Part shown: one piece after another, positions 45,861 through 57,388 of the stretch
Position numbering within the stretch: the stretch's first letter is position 1
How the letters are laid out: every line of letters begins with the position of its first letter
Assembly: GCA_964017185.1 (NCBI GenBank)
Contig: OZ024871.1
Span: 27,690,488-27,754,487, forward strand
Length of the DNA stretch: 64,000 bases
Reading direction: 5' to 3'
From: Rugalucina vietnamica
Lineage: Eukaryota; Mollusca; Bivalvia; Lucinida; Lucinidae
Made by a program: the position numbers and the translations under genes
The notes under the pieces: generated by a model
The model's input: the letters and a program-made list of their open reading frames with translations, nothing else
Database searches by the model: none
Told to the model about the DNA's origin: nothing

Positions 45861-46145
45861 CGTGCATAATTTCCTTTCACATGGTTTTGATTTGCATTGT
45901 TGATCGCACTAACTTGAATTTACTTCAAATGGGTATGTTTTCAACAATGCGATTTTATTATGGTAAACGACATTCCTACGTGCTTCACATGGAACTGGAA
46001 AAATGTTTAAAGGAATTATTGGACTAGTGCAAATACTTTGACTGTGCCGGTTGACCCCACGTGATGAAGTTTTGTCAACACTAGAAAAGGGGCACCTATG
46101 TGTTTTAAACAATTTTTCAGAGCCAAGTGAAGTACATAGAGGATA

Positions 46146-46540
46146 TTTACTTTTTTGAGGTGAATACCAAATATATTTCATCGAGTGAGTTGAAAACATC
46201 AAAATTTTCACGAGTGCGTAGCACGAGTGAAAATTTAGATGTTTTCAACTCACTCGATGAAATATATTTGGTATTTACCGATAAAAAGTAAATTTTCTTT
46301 TTATTTTATACAATACACGGGCATTTTCCTATTCACAAAGCAGGCGGTGAAAATGCAAAAACCAAAAATTTTTGAAAACACAAATAATTTTGGTACCACA
46401 TTGTTCCTAATGTTCTAACTTAGAAAATGAATACCCACACTTTATGTTTTCGTTCGTAAATAACGGAGTTATAGGCATTTGAATTTCTGAAGTGAGGCAC
46501 ATTTAATGACGTCAAGTGAATGGAAACGTCAGAAGTAATC
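46146..46540. mobile_element. Hairpin-plus-tail element (family HP)
   Basis: A 150 bp palindrome (TTTACTTTTT, ACCAAATATATTTCATCGAG, TGTTTTCAACTCACTCGATG arms; loop CACGAGTGCGTAGCACGAGTG) is followed by a ~245 bp tail with ACGAAAACATAAAGTG-type text and TGACGTCA-related sites. The tail text recurs inverted at 29.99-30.18 kb. Confidence 0.7.
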
Positions 46541-46559
46541 CAAACTCTAAGGGTGAGAA

Positions 46560-46905
46560 GCTTAGGGTGAGGTTATGGCCATGTAAAATCGATTTAAACC
46601 CGCCAGTAACTTTGTGTTACTGATCGTTCCAAGTCGAAACTTCGGTGGTGGTTCTTTTTGTTTTATGTCTTGGTGTTTAAAATATTTTTGTGCTGTTGGC
46701 GCCTTATGTATGTTTTCATATTTTTAGTTAAGTTAAGGTAACTGAGTGGCCACCTATTGGGAAAATAGCTGCTCATTCGGCTTACGAAATGTTTTCATGG
46801 TATAAGTAACTTGTTGTTAGTTTGGTTTTTTCCCACCTCGGTTTTTGGAGTGGGAATCTTTTTCTGATTGCGCATTTTCCAGATCTTTGCCTACTTGTAC
46901 CTTTC
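46560..46905 (+). repeat. Dispersed repeat R2 (sense), well preserved
   Basis: GGTGAGGTTATGGCCATGTAAA, CTCATTCGGCTTACGAAATG, CCTCGGTTTTTGGAGTGGGA, ending TTGCCTACTTGTACCTTT. Confidence 0.75.
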
Positions 46906-47139
46906 TACAGTGAAAATATCGGCTGCTATCAATCACTGAGTGAAAATATCAATATCAATTCTGCAGTGAAAATATCACTTTTATCCATTTTTGATACACA
47001 TTAATTTCACTGCTAAGTATAAAATAAATGGTCATATATTGTTAACCATCATAGAGTCGTATTAAAAACACAGTTCTTGAAGCAGTCCGATATCAACCAT
47101 ATAATTGTCAGAGTTTAACCTGCACTGTCAAAGTATTTG

Positions 47140-47287
47140 CACTATAGATACCACCTTTTCTATCATTTACAAAACACGTGACGTTACTTGGCACGGTCAA
47201 AGTGTTTTACTATTACATGAAATAGTAAACCACTAACTTGCACGACCGTTTTGTTCAGTTTTACCTCCCTTTTAAGATCATTTTTTA
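47140..47287. repeat. Dispersed repeat, left part, interrupted by hairpin element
   Basis: TTGGCACGGTCAAAGTGTTTT and GCACGACCGTTTTGTTCAG match 61815-61910. The match continues after the hairpin element at 47764-47850 against 61921-61990. Confidence 0.65.
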
Positions 47288-47763
47288 AGGATTGAAATTC
47301 AGATTTTAGCTTTCACTGGGTGATGAAAAACATTAGGCTGTTTTAATGTCTGTGAAGCCCGAAGGGCTTCTCGGAGACATTAAAACAGCTAATGTTTTTC
47401 ATCATCCAGTGAAAGCTAAAATCTGAATTTCAATACTTATATTTACATTTTATATTATCAATCAAGTATCAGATTTTTAATTGCGCACATCATCGCTTAT
47501 TTTCATGTTATTTGACATTAAATCCGACTTAACGCAATTTTGGAACAGCCAAAACGTCAAATTTTCGCGCCTAACGTCATGGCTATACGCGACCGACGTC
47601 ACGCCAACAAGAGTAAACAAACAAGGTCACTGGCTGGTTTTGACGTCGCCCCGCGCCTAGGCGTGGCCTCTAGATCACGTGACTTAATGTTTTTCATTGG
47701 AAAATGAAGAACATCAAGAAAGATACTTTCATCTAGGGCGATTGCAATAAAAATGTAAATATA
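47288..47763. mobile_element. Hairpin-plus-tail element (family HP), complete
   Basis: A 154 bp palindrome (AAATTCAGATTTTAGCTTTC arms; loop GAAGCCCGAAGGGCTTC) is followed by a tail bounded by ATATTTACATTTT and AAAATGTAAATAT, rich in ACGTCA/GACGTC and CACGTGAC. The tail ends in a partial arm copy (TTAATGTTTTTCATTGGAAA). The paralogous repeat at 61815-61990 lacks the whole segment, giving an empty site and direct evidence that palindrome and tail moved together. Confidence 0.75.
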
Positions 47764-47857
47764 CTCATATGAGACGGACCAAGCGATGGGTGGGACGAAG
47801 CCGGGAGTACCCTGAGAAAGGACACCTAACAGACCCGTAATCAGAACTAGACTTGTG

Positions 47858-47858
47858 T

Positions 47859-47900
<42 letters not shown>

Positions 47901-47945
47901 GTGCGTGCGTGCGTGCGTGCGTGTGTGTGTGTGTGTGTGTGTGTG
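47858..47945. repeat. (GT)n-(GCGT)n-(GT)n microsatellite
   Basis: Alternating GT, then GCGT, then GT units. Confidence 0.95.
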
Positions 47946-48083
47946 GATAGAGTCATAGGTGGACACCGTATTTGCATGGAGCATTCAAGATTTAAATTCA
48001 TTCAAGATCATAAAAAAATTCTTAATCTTCTACGTCGTTTTATAGTCCTTTAAGCTGCGACGCGAGAAAATCGGTTCTCAAAG

Positions 48084-48140
48084 ATTCCGACCAGATCCGA
48101 CACAAGCCGACTTGTACAGTCACAGAAAATGGCTAGAAGT
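48084..48140. mobile_element. MITE-A fragment
   Basis: TTCCGACCAGATCCGACACA and GTACAGTCACAGAAAATGGC match the MITE-A left interior; the rest is absent. Confidence 0.55.
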
Positions 48141-48369
48141 AACGTTATGTGACGTCATCAAACTTTTAACGGACGTCAATTATCTTGTACAAAGTTGTCA
48201 CTAGTATTTTAACTAAATTTACAATCATTTGACACATTCCCATGTTCCTTTCAAATGCCAGGTCATGTAACAAGCTTTAAATGAAAGCGAGATCTTAAAA
48301 CAACATCTTCCATAATTACGCTTTCTTGTACTAAACATTGTATGCAATAAAAAGAAAATTCAAATGTTC

Positions 48370-48461
48370 AAAATTCTAGAACCGGATAAAGGACGTTAGC
48401 GAATTACAATTCTGAGGCACAAGGATTTGAATGACATTTGTACTGTAAGTTATTTATTCAT

Positions 48462-48496
<35 letters not shown>

Positions 48497-49059
48497 TTAA
48501 GTTAGTAAATTGTATTGCTTTAATTTGCTTGGTTATTTAATAAGTAGTTATGTTTTAAATATTCTTGGTTGTTTTTCGCTGAATCTATTTAAATAATGAA
48601 ACCATTAGCTCATTGGGGTTTTGTTTCCTATCTGTTTATTCTGTCTGGTAACGCTTGCTCGTAACAAAGCAAAATTTCTTAGAAACTACAAAGTGTGTTT
48701 ATCAACTTAATCAGATGTGTGCTAAGGTGTGCTGAACATTAAAAATCCCTATTTTGAAGGTTTGAACATTCCAATTTATCATCCTCCTGACCTCGATATC
48801 CGCAATTATCTTTGACAGGTTAATTTCTCAATCAATGCTATCGGTACCATAAGCGTCGTAAAGCCCCGTTACATCGATTTAAGTCCTCAAGTAATTTCTT
48901 AATTTACCAAGGCGGATCTGGTTTGATTTTTTTTTCTTTGCGTTGATTGTTTATTCTGTCTGTCTTCCTGTTGTTCGCGCCATCTATGTTTAGGTTGGTG
49001 CAGACAAGATGGATAGCTTTTGCTGGAAAGAGCAAGTCATCGTGTTCTTCGTGCGTGGA

Positions 49060-49114
<55 letters not shown>

Positions 49115-49934
49115 TAAATGTACGTGTCTTGTATTGTCACTTCTTTCTGGTGTCGGAATTTGGATTTTAAATGAAATTGTATCGACTCCAGATTTTTTAA
49201 TTCTTACATAATACCTCTGGCTTCATTGAGAAATGATTCTGTAAAACTTATGTCTGACTGACATGGTTGGGGCGTTCTTGTCGAGCACATTTATTAATCG
49301 TATTGCTGATGTTTCTTGATAAACATTCGCAATCGGATGCGATATCTTTTATCTTTCAGAGTTTAAATGATAACATTATATCTTCTGAGGCTGGTTGTAC
49401 AGAATTCAAGGAGTCAGTGCTTGTGGGGTTATCATATTCAAATATGCTTTACGTCAGTTATAGTCAGTGCTTGTTGTGTTATCATATTCAAATGTACTTT
49501 ACATCTTGGTTGAAAGTCATTATGACTTCGGTTCATATTATCAAATGAAAGATCAGTTGAATAAAGTTGTTTGAGTGAAAATTATGATTTTTTTGTCCAA
49601 ATGTAAGCTTAAATGAAATTTTGTCATTGGTCATGTTTGAGGTATCATTCTAATAATGATCTCTAGTCGGAGCACCCTTGTTCCTTTTCGTTATGTAATA
49701 ATTTGATTGAAACAGCAGCCACCTTAAGGTATTGTCAAACAAAATTTCTTAGAAACTACTAAGTGTGTTTATCAATCATAAACCTATGTTGTACCTAGGT
49801 GCAGGTTATTAATTGTCAGACGCCTGATACTATATCCATAGGTACAGTATGTGTACCCGCTACTGACAGACGTCCCGGTCGACAAATTTACTGCTGATTC
49901 ATTAGTTTTTATTTGTTTAAGTTAGAGTTAAGGT
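48370..49934 (+). repeat. Duplicated unit, first part of unit 3
   Basis: 48405-48690 matches 22640-22957. 48715-49640 matches the exon-bearing module at 32630-33460, with the exon-like ATG at 49009 followed by a frame shift. 49685-49934 matches 21590-21640 plus 26883-27070. Contains (TTTA)n at 48450-48500 and (ATT)n at 49063-49113. Confidence 0.75.
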
Positions 49935-51051
49935 CCCGAGGACCAAAATGTTTTTAAATGCTCAACTCAGCTGAGCATAAATTTTAAACTTCTTATGAAT
50001 TCCAAAATATCTCAAATACACTGAAAAGCTTTAAAAACGCAAAAGTTGTAATTCAATTGTATTTTCATACTTCTAGTAGTTCGATTTTTATGAAATTTGA
50101 CACACATAAACAATGATATGTTTGAAAACTATGCTGTGAATTTCGTATCAAAATAATGAGAAATGTGAGAGTTACAGTCCTTGCTATAGCTATACCCCTA
50201 AAATCCAAAACTGCAAAAGATATTGAGCACGACTACAATTTGTTCCTTGGCACAAAGAGCATTGCTATTTCATTAAAAGCACAGGTTTTGCCAATTGCCT
50301 TGATTGCATGACAATAATGCTAGCTTGTCTGATTGGTCATTGTCGACGTTGTCCACGTAATATAGCGTTTTTACGTCAAATCTCTAGAGGCATTAGTGCC
50401 TTGACGTGAAAAGTTCGGTTGATCAGACCTGTGTTATCCTTAACTGTTCCAATAGCCTCGGAGGGACTGCTGCAGTGCCGTATAGATGAAAAATGGTAAT
50501 TATGACGTCACGTGGCGTCACATATACGTCATAAAGTTAATAAAAATTCAATTGTGCTGGATAATTCATTTTCAAACACCCGTAGAATTGTCAAAAATGA
50601 AACAAACCGAAAACTAAAGTGTTTTTAGATATGGATTACTACAAGCTCCGTGTGAAATGGTCAAATGTTTTTCTTCATTAATTCAACGTGACGCCACATG
50701 GCAAAAAGTATAAAATGGCTTTTTATTCCTGTGGGTGGTCAGTGACTTTACAAATGCCGGTTTCGTGTAAAAATGGAAGCAGAGTACAGTTACTGATCCC
50801 TTTCACCTGTTACGGAAGACTTAAAATATCCTTGGTGCAAAAAAAATTACCAAATTTCTTTTTTGCGTTTTTAAAGCTCTTCAGTGTACGTGTATATTGA
50901 AAATGGAGGTTTAGAACGCCAAAGCCTGTAATTGTTGGCATTTAAACATTTATGAGCAGGCTATTTTGGCATTTGAACATTTATGAGCAGGATAAAATTT
51001 AGTCTCAGCTGAACTGAGCATGAAAAAAATATAGGGCCAAGATGTAGAATA
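49932..51051. mobile_element. ~1.1 kb inserted TIR-like element in unit 3
   Basis: Flanked by direct GTTAGAGTTAA (49921-49931, 51052-51062). The paralogue at ~27062 has no insertion. ATGCTCAACTCAGCTGAGCA near the left end and CTCAGCTGAACTGAGCAT near the right are inverted relatives, each followed inward by AAATTT-rich text. The interior holds CRE/E-box-like clusters (TGACGTCACGTGGCGTCAC near 50500). No transposase was found. Confidence 0.6.
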
Positions 51052-51254
51052 GTTAGAGTTAAAGTGCCAAGTAAAATACAGCGAATTGATGACAAACTTC
51101 GCTTCTACTTATTTTAGTTTTACAACCAGAACCAACGTCCCGCCCTAAAAATCGAGGTATGAAAAACTTAATTGACAATCAGGTACTAATACAGAGGCTG
51201 AGTGAGCAACTATTTCCCTAAAAGTGGCAACTCAGTTACCCGAACTTAACTAAA
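51052..51254 (+). repeat. Duplicated unit resumed plus R2 fragment
   Basis: AAAGTGCCAAGTAAAATACAG through CCAACGTCCCGCCCT matches 27080-27165. 51180-51250 contains R2-like text (GAGTGAGCAACTATTTCCC). Confidence 0.65.
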
Positions 51255-51480
51255 GATACTATCTTGCCAAATCTAAAGGGTCACTGAAGAGGCTTAAGTA
51301 GCCGAAACCGCGGTATGGCCCATCCCTGATCTCATTAATCACTGCTCTTAAAGGATCTCAGTTAGAGTTAATTTGCTATTACTGCAGCTGGTGCTGTGCC
51401 GTGTGGCGGCCCTAAACAATCTTCCCGTACATCGATCTTCCATAGTGCAAATTATATTTTTCTTTTGGTCCTTTGAGATA
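51255..51480 (+). repeat. Inverted duplication, left arm (partner 54250-54360 and 54880-55075)
   Basis: TTACTGCAGCTGGTGCTGTG, TCTTCCCGTACAT and TTGGTCCTTTGAGAT occur as the complement at 54890-55010. CCAAATCTAAAGGGTCACTG occurs as the complement at 54320-54350. Confidence 0.7.
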
Positions 51481-52690
51481 AGCGAGGGTATAAGGAAAAT
51501 GGGAGTTGCAGCTCACAAAATATTTAAATTTTGAAAAGGGGGGTGGGGGCTGGGGTGTCGTTGGCGATACTCAGTTGGATATCATGCATGCTAGTTTCGA
51601 TGGGGGTTTCTCTGCTCTGTCGATGAAGGATCCACCTATTTAGAGATGTTAACAGAATTTTCAAATTATTTTTTAGATTTGGGGAAAATCCATGAAAATA
51701 CATCGTCGGTTAGAATGTTGCGATATATGAATTCGCACGTAACACATAAAATGTATAAAAAGTATAAATAAAAATGGCGTTTTAATTCAAATGTGCTGGG
51801 AAAGAGCAAGTCATCGTGGTCCTCATGCAAGTCGTTAAAATGTCTGCATTGCGAATAAATATTACATATCTCTGACTTAAATGAGAATCGATTCTGTAAA
51901 AAGTATATAGATCTATGTCAAGTTGACATGGCTGGGGCGTTCTTGTCGCGTACATTAATTTACTGTAGTACTGATATTTCTTGATAACAGAAGAGATATC
52001 TTTTAGCTTTCAGGGTTAAAATGATAAAACTATATCTGATGAAGCTCGTTGTGAAGCATTTAAGGTTATAGTCAGTGCTTGAGTTTATCATATTCAAATG
52101 TACTTTACATCTTGTCTGAAAGTCATTATGACTTCCGAGCACATTATCCAGTGGAAGGCAAGATATTGAAGTTTTAGATGAGTATAGTTGGTTTAGTGTA
52201 AATTATGAATTTTGATCAAAATGTAAGCTTAAATGAAATTTTGTCGTTGGTCATGTTTGCGGTTTCACCGTCAACAGTTTTCGCATTTTCCCATTTTTCC
52301 GGACAAGCTTTCTTAACACTGGTCTAGATGATTAAAAGGCTATCAGGGATTTTCGCTTAAGTTCCATGGATCTGAGATATTGCAGATTTTATTTTCTGTG
52401 ACAAAATTGATTGTCACCCTGAACAAAACAATTTACATGTAGCAACAAATCAAAATATATGTAAAAAAAAAATCTGAGATACTCTTTTTTTTTTTTTTAA
52501 AAAAAAAAAATCTTCAATCAATACATATACCAAATTTTATTCCACTGGGATTGATTAGGAAGGATTGAAACACATTGAAAGTGACAGTTCAAACTCAAAA
52601 ATCTTGTTTACAAGAAGCCACAAAATTCATTTCATCAACCCAATGCAAATTTCATCTTGACTGGCAGCTTTCTTATCTTACAATAGCAGA
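51481..52690 (+). repeat. Duplicated unit, exon-bearing module (unit 3, second copy)
   Basis: Same orientation and order as 32340-33668 and 34250-34420. The exon-like ATG is missing near 51795. It lacks the SINE found in unit 2 and has a T/A homopolymer junction near 52485-52510 at the equivalent site. Confidence 0.8.
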
Positions 52691-52699
52691 TGGTTGTAA

Positions 52700-52731
<32 letters not shown>

Positions 52732-52883
52732 TTCTTTATTTTACGAGGGTGACCCAATTGGCAGAACCAATCTTCCTTGGGGCCCTCAAAACATGGTAAC
52801 AACATACATGGCATGACACAATCAAAGCAATAAATGCAAATACATATATACATGTATAATGAGAAACATCATAGAAAATGAGC

Positions 52884-52886
<3 letters not shown>

Positions 52887-52928
<42 letters not shown>

Positions 52929-52956
52929 GGACAGACAGACAGACATACAGACAGAC

Positions 52957-53024
<68 letters not shown>
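52887..53024. repeat. (ACAG)n and (GA)n microsatellites in the LINE 3' UTR
   Basis: About 64 bases of ACAG units with interruptions, then about 64 bases of AG repeat. Confidence 0.95.
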
Positions 53025-53027
<3 letters not shown>

Positions 53028-53088
53028 ACAATGTTGATAAAAATACAGTTTCAAATCCAAATGGCAGCGGAGGCTGGCTAAAATATAA

Positions 53089-54250
53089 TTATGTATTAAA
53101 CTTAATTTTTAACCATTCAGTACACCGATTTACGAAAACCGGTAACGACTCTGCGCATTTGATATTGACAGGGATAATGTTCCATACTATCACACCAGAG
53201 TACGATAGGCTTCCTTTAAATAAATTGCATTTGGCTTGTGGCACAATGTAGTTTTTGCTTGCTACAGATCGTAGATTTGCTGTTGTGTTATTAAGGTTTC
53301 TGTCTCGCGTCGTAAAAAGATCACTCAAATAACTGGGTGTCAAATTATTATGGATTTTATACATCATCTTAGCTTTGCTCAGGAAAACACTTTGATCAAA
53401 GGATAGCATGTTCAGCTTTTCTAAAGCGCCATTCAAATCAGTATACTCAGCCCCAAGAATCATTTTACATGCTCTTCGTTGTAACTTCGTCACTCTGTTA
53501 ATATTAGCGTTAGAGCTATTGCTCCAGATAATACTGCAATAATCAAAATGTGGCTTAATGTAAGCATTGTAGAAAAGAAGTCTATGATCAGTTGATAAAT
53601 ATGTTCTAATTTTACTCAGTAACCAAATGGAAGATGATATCTTTTTGGAGAGAAAGTTGAAATGATTATTCCAAGTCAAATTGTTATCAACATGCAGACC
53701 TAATATCTTATCGCATGAAGTCATGCATATATCAATATCGTTATAATGTAGACATAAATCACAGGTACCAAATATAGTTCTTCGTTGTCTACTCATGATA
53801 AGCATAACTTTTGTTTTCTCTGTATTTAGCACCATTCCATTTTCTTTGCACCACATTTTGAGATTATCGAGGGACGATTGTAATTGTTTTTCTAGCTCAT
53901 CTTTATCTTGCCCTATATAATAAATCGTGGTATCATCAGCGTACAAATCTATATAAGTAGATTTACTTTGTAGAGATAATGGCAAGTCGTTTATAAAAAG
54001 TAAAAACAATAATGGACCTAATATAGACCCTTGAGGAACACCATGAACGATTTCAGAGGGTTCAGATACATTGCTATTCAGTGCGACACGTTGGGTTCTG
54101 TGAGACAAATAAGATTTAAACCAAGACAAACTTAAATCACTGCATTTATAACATTGTAGTTTCTTAAGAAGAATTTGGTGATCAACTAAATCAAAAGCTT
54201 TCCGAAAATCAACTAAAACGCAACCAATTATTTTGCCTTCATTGATAGCT
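53089..54250 (-). pseudogene. LINE reverse transcriptase, truncated at its N-terminus
   Basis: The minus-strand open frame encodes IIGCVLVDFRKAFDLVDH (near 54230-54175), WFKSYLSHRTQRV, HGVPQGSILGPLLFLLFIND, the catalytic IDLYADDTTIY (near 53955), LNTEKTKVML, then thumb and C-terminal segments (LLFYNAYIKPHFDYCS, LQRRACKMILG) and a WNIIP end. The palm signatures are those of CR1/Jockey/Rex-type LINEs. There is no start codon; the endonuclease half is missing. The remaining ~385 codons have no stop, so insertion is relatively recent, but the copy is dead on arrival. Confidence 0.9.
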
Positions 54251-54444
54251 AATAAAAATAAAATTGAGATCCTTTAAGAGCAGTGAACATATTATTGAGA
54301 AAGGGGATAGGCCATTAAGTCTCTTCAGTGACCCTATAGATTTGGCAACATGGGGCCAAAGAGAATTACTGTAATTTTGCATGTTTCCTAATGTCCATAA
54401 TTTACTTTTTTCTTGTTTCTATTTGTGTATAACTGAACCAGTAC

Positions 54445-54790
54445 AGATGCTGAGGGCGAGGTTAGGTACCTGTAAAATCGACTTAAGCCCGCCAGTAATT
54501 TTATATTACTGATCGTTCCAATGCGATACTTCTGTGGTGGTTCTTATTGTTTTATGTCTTGGTGTTAACACTTTGTGCTGTTTGCGCCTTATGTGTGTTT
54601 TCATATTTTTATTTAAGTTTAGGTAACTGAGTGGTCACCTATTGGGAAAATAGCTGCTCATTCGGCTTACGATATGTTTTCATGGTATAAGTGCTTGGTT
54701 GTTAATTTAGTTTTTTCCCACCTCGGTTTTTGGGGAGGGATTCTCTTCCTGATTGCGCCTTTCTCTGATCGTTGCCTACTGTACCTTTCA
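54445..54790 (+). repeat. Dispersed repeat R2 (sense)
   Basis: GAGGGCGAGGTTAGGTACCTG, GATACTTCTGTGGTGGTTC, CATTCGGCTTACGATATG and TTGCCTACTGTACCTTT. Confidence 0.75.
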
Positions 54791-54811
54791 ACAGGATTGT
54801 CGATACAAAGA

Positions 54812-54935
54812 CTAGTATAATCCAAATGAGGACAAATATATTAAAGATTGGTTAGAAGATGAATGTAAACCGATAATAATTTTCTGATTTCTCAGAATAC
54901 CCCTACTGATCTCAAAGGACCCAAAGGAAATATAA
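54812..54935. repeat. Direct duplication, left copy (partner 55803-55930)
   Basis: CTAGTATAATCCAAATGAGG, TGATAATTTTCTGATTTCTCAG and GATCTCAAAGGACC occur again at 55803-55925. Confidence 0.75.
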
Positions 54936-55074
54936 CCTGCACTATGGCTTATGTACGGGAAGACTTTTAAGGGTCGCCATAAGCCACAACACCAGCTGCA
55001 GTAATTGCAAATAAAAATAAAATTGAGATCTTTTAAGAGCAGTAACATATTATTGAGAAAGGGGATGGGCCATG

Positions 55075-55795
55075 CAAACGATTTGTGATTCTAATGATAT
55101 TGGTGATGAATTTCATTATCTTTTCAAATGTAATTACTATGAATCTTCAAAGAGACAACCGTCGCATTTTATCCATGTTCGGATGTGGTAATTTGCCCCT
55201 TCATATTGAAACAGGGCGTTTGGCTAAACCAAAAACCCCAATAGACCAGAGAACTTGTTTCCACTGTCCGAATAGTGTAGAAAATGAAATTCATTTTCTG
55301 ATTGAATGCCCGTTCTACGATGATATTCGAAGAAAAATGTTACACAAAGCACATTTATGTAATTACGATTTTGAGTTGAAAACTTCTACAGATAAACTCA
55401 TTTTTCTAATAAATCATATAAATATGCAACCTGTTGTCGCTTGTACATTATTACGTGTAATATAATACTTTTAACCAAAGTATACAATTTTAGCATAACC
55501 ATTTTATCATTTAATATCTTAGGATATTTTTCATCATTTCATTTGACATCTTAATGTTAATGAAATTTATCTCTGTGCTTGGTGTAACATACATACAACA
55601 GTACTGTACATATTATGTGTTTTTTGTTTTACTTGTAAAACATGTACATATATACAATGCATTTTATACATGCGTGTCTCGTAAGCTGGTAACCCCAGCT
55701 GTATGTCTTAAACTCAAACGTTGATATGTTTTGTAAATATTTCTATGCTTATAGACTTGTGACACCAAAATAAAATAAACTACTTCTAATACTAC
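55075..55795 (+). pseudogene. LINE C-terminal fragments and 3' tail
   Basis: Two Cys-motif remnants lie head to tail. The first is CDSNDIGDEFHYLFKC (about 55083-55130). The second starts near LPLHIETGRLAKPK and runs through RTCFHCPNSVENEIHFLIEC (about 55195-55320) to YDDIRRKM and a stop at 55465. The 3' region ends AATAAAATAAACTACTTC followed by (TAC)n at 55785-55801. They represent the 3' ends of one or two 5'-truncated LINEs, related in motif to the ORF2 C-terminus at 14.5 kb. Confidence 0.8.
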
Positions 55796-55802
55796 TACTA
55801 CT

Positions 55803-55930
55803 AGTATAATCCAAGTAAGGACAAATCTATGAAAGATTGGCTAGAAAATGAATCTAAACTGATGATAATTTTCTGATTTCTCAGAATACCATCGCTGATC
55901 TCAAAGGACCAAAAGGAAAGATTTAACCAA
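55803..55930. repeat. Direct duplication, right copy
   Basis: Partner of 54812-54935; the two bracket the inverted segment and LINE fragments. Confidence 0.75.
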
Positions 55931-55979
55931 TCAGATAACACTCAAACTGTTACGCTATTTATCGCCTCTATTGTAAATG

Positions 55980-57379
55980 GTCCTACATTATTACCAGAAC
56001 ACTGCACCAAAGACTGGTCATTAACACCTTTACAGCTTGAAGCCAAAATGATTCCCCTATGTTAAGTTTATATCACTGACCTTTTGAAGTTGCGTAATAC
56101 TGCTGCTAGAAGAGAAATAAAAGAAACTGAGTCGCACAATGAGAAAGTTTTTTCAATGGTTTATACAATGATTTTGTAAAGGCTTTTCGGTTTTTCTTCC
56201 TCTTTTGCTTGTCTTGATATACATGTAATAGTAAAACTACGTAGATTTATACTGAAATGTCAAGCCTTCAGCAAGAGCTCAAGTCTTAGTGAGGTGGCCA
56301 TTAACACCACACAGTAGTGGTTATACACATTCAATGTTTTAGTGATGCTTAGTTACAGCTTTTATATTTTCTTAGTCACTTCACAATTAATTTATCTTTT
56401 TTCGGTGAAAGATGTTGATATTTGATAACAAGATCTGAATTTCGCACTATATTAGACTGTACATAACCCACTATGGCAATTGTAAAAAAACATATAAGTT
56501 TCTTCTTGGCTACATTTTACGCAATGAAAAAAATAAAACACGAATTTAAACAAGGTAAATATACCCTGAATACCCATAATGCAACCAATTGTTGATGCAA
56601 CATCACATGACATGTACCAAAATGGAGTGCAGTAATTGGAAGCCTTATTGATTTGGCAACAACATACAACAAAGCGTCAATTGCATAACAGTATACTATT
56701 GATTCGCTGTATGTTGTCACCCAACTAATCAGGCTTCCAATCGCTGTACTCTTTTTGTCACGTGTTGTATGATGTTGCATCAATTTATGCTGCAAGATAT
56801 ATGGTTGCACCACGGGTATACAGGGTGAAAGATTGGTCTCTATGCAGCTTTCTTTATTCTGTGGCTGTGAGGCCTGTTCTATGTCTGTTCTAGATAACAC
56901 TCCAAAATGAAAAATTTTCAAAAAAAGATGCTCATGGGGTAGGCCTTAGTTATTGCATCTCCTTTAAAAGTCTAGCTCCTAGACTTTGATGTACATGTAT
57001 TTGTTATTAAGTGCATTATTAAACCATTGTACTACTGCTGTCCCTTGTCTTGATATCTTGAATTTCGAGCAATTTTGAAAATGGCAAAAGTTTGAACCCA
57101 AAAGAGCCAGGCATAAAGGTTAACAGATAGCCTGATTTATAAGGTACATTAGCTTTTGTCTTGCCAAAACTAAATGTCTCTTTTTCAACGATTATTTTAC
57201 TCAAACTGTTTTATTAGCACCAGAAAAGTGTGGGCTTCATATCGTTATGAAAACTTCTTGATTGTATGTGAAAATATTCATTTGTTAAAACATTTAAGAA
57301 TAAAGGAAAGGTTCGGAAAGGTTGCTCATTGCTCTGTTCCTTTACATTGCCTTATTGAACATCTCAATTTCTTTTGTAG
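55980..57379 (+). repeat. Duplicated unit upstream of fucosyltransferase 3
   Basis: 55980-56290 matches 34550-34830. 56225-56570 matches 42200-43230 minus its insertions. 56596-56786 is the shared hairpin. 56787-57379 matches 43507-44077, ending in the acceptor TTCTTTTGTAG. The 134-codon minus-strand frame at 56517-56921 lies across the hairpin and is not conserved in unit 2. Confidence 0.75.
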
Positions 57380-57388
57380 GTTCACACA

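Larger units (their letters stand above)
52702..54250 (-). mobile_element. 5'-truncated CR1/Jockey-like LINE
   Basis: On the minus strand the 3' end reads CCCTCGTAAAATAAAGAATT followed by (TTAC)n at 52702-52731. The 3' UTR contains (CT)n and (CTGT)n microsatellites. Coding starts abruptly at ~54250 inside the RT domain, at the junction with unit sequence, indicating 5' truncation on insertion. Confidence 0.85.

Noticed and set aside
47765-48053. Cys/Val- and His/Thr-repeat frames
   Set aside because: They are translations of a (GT)n/(GCGT)n microsatellite.
52822-53251. Frames rich in Ser-Leu, Arg-Glu or Asp-Arg-Gln-Thr repeats
   Set aside because: Products of (GA)n and (ACAG)n microsatellites inside a LINE 3' UTR.
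56517-56921. 134-codon minus-strand frame as a possible gene
   Set aside because: It spans a hairpin repeat and is not kept open in the paralogous region of unit 2.
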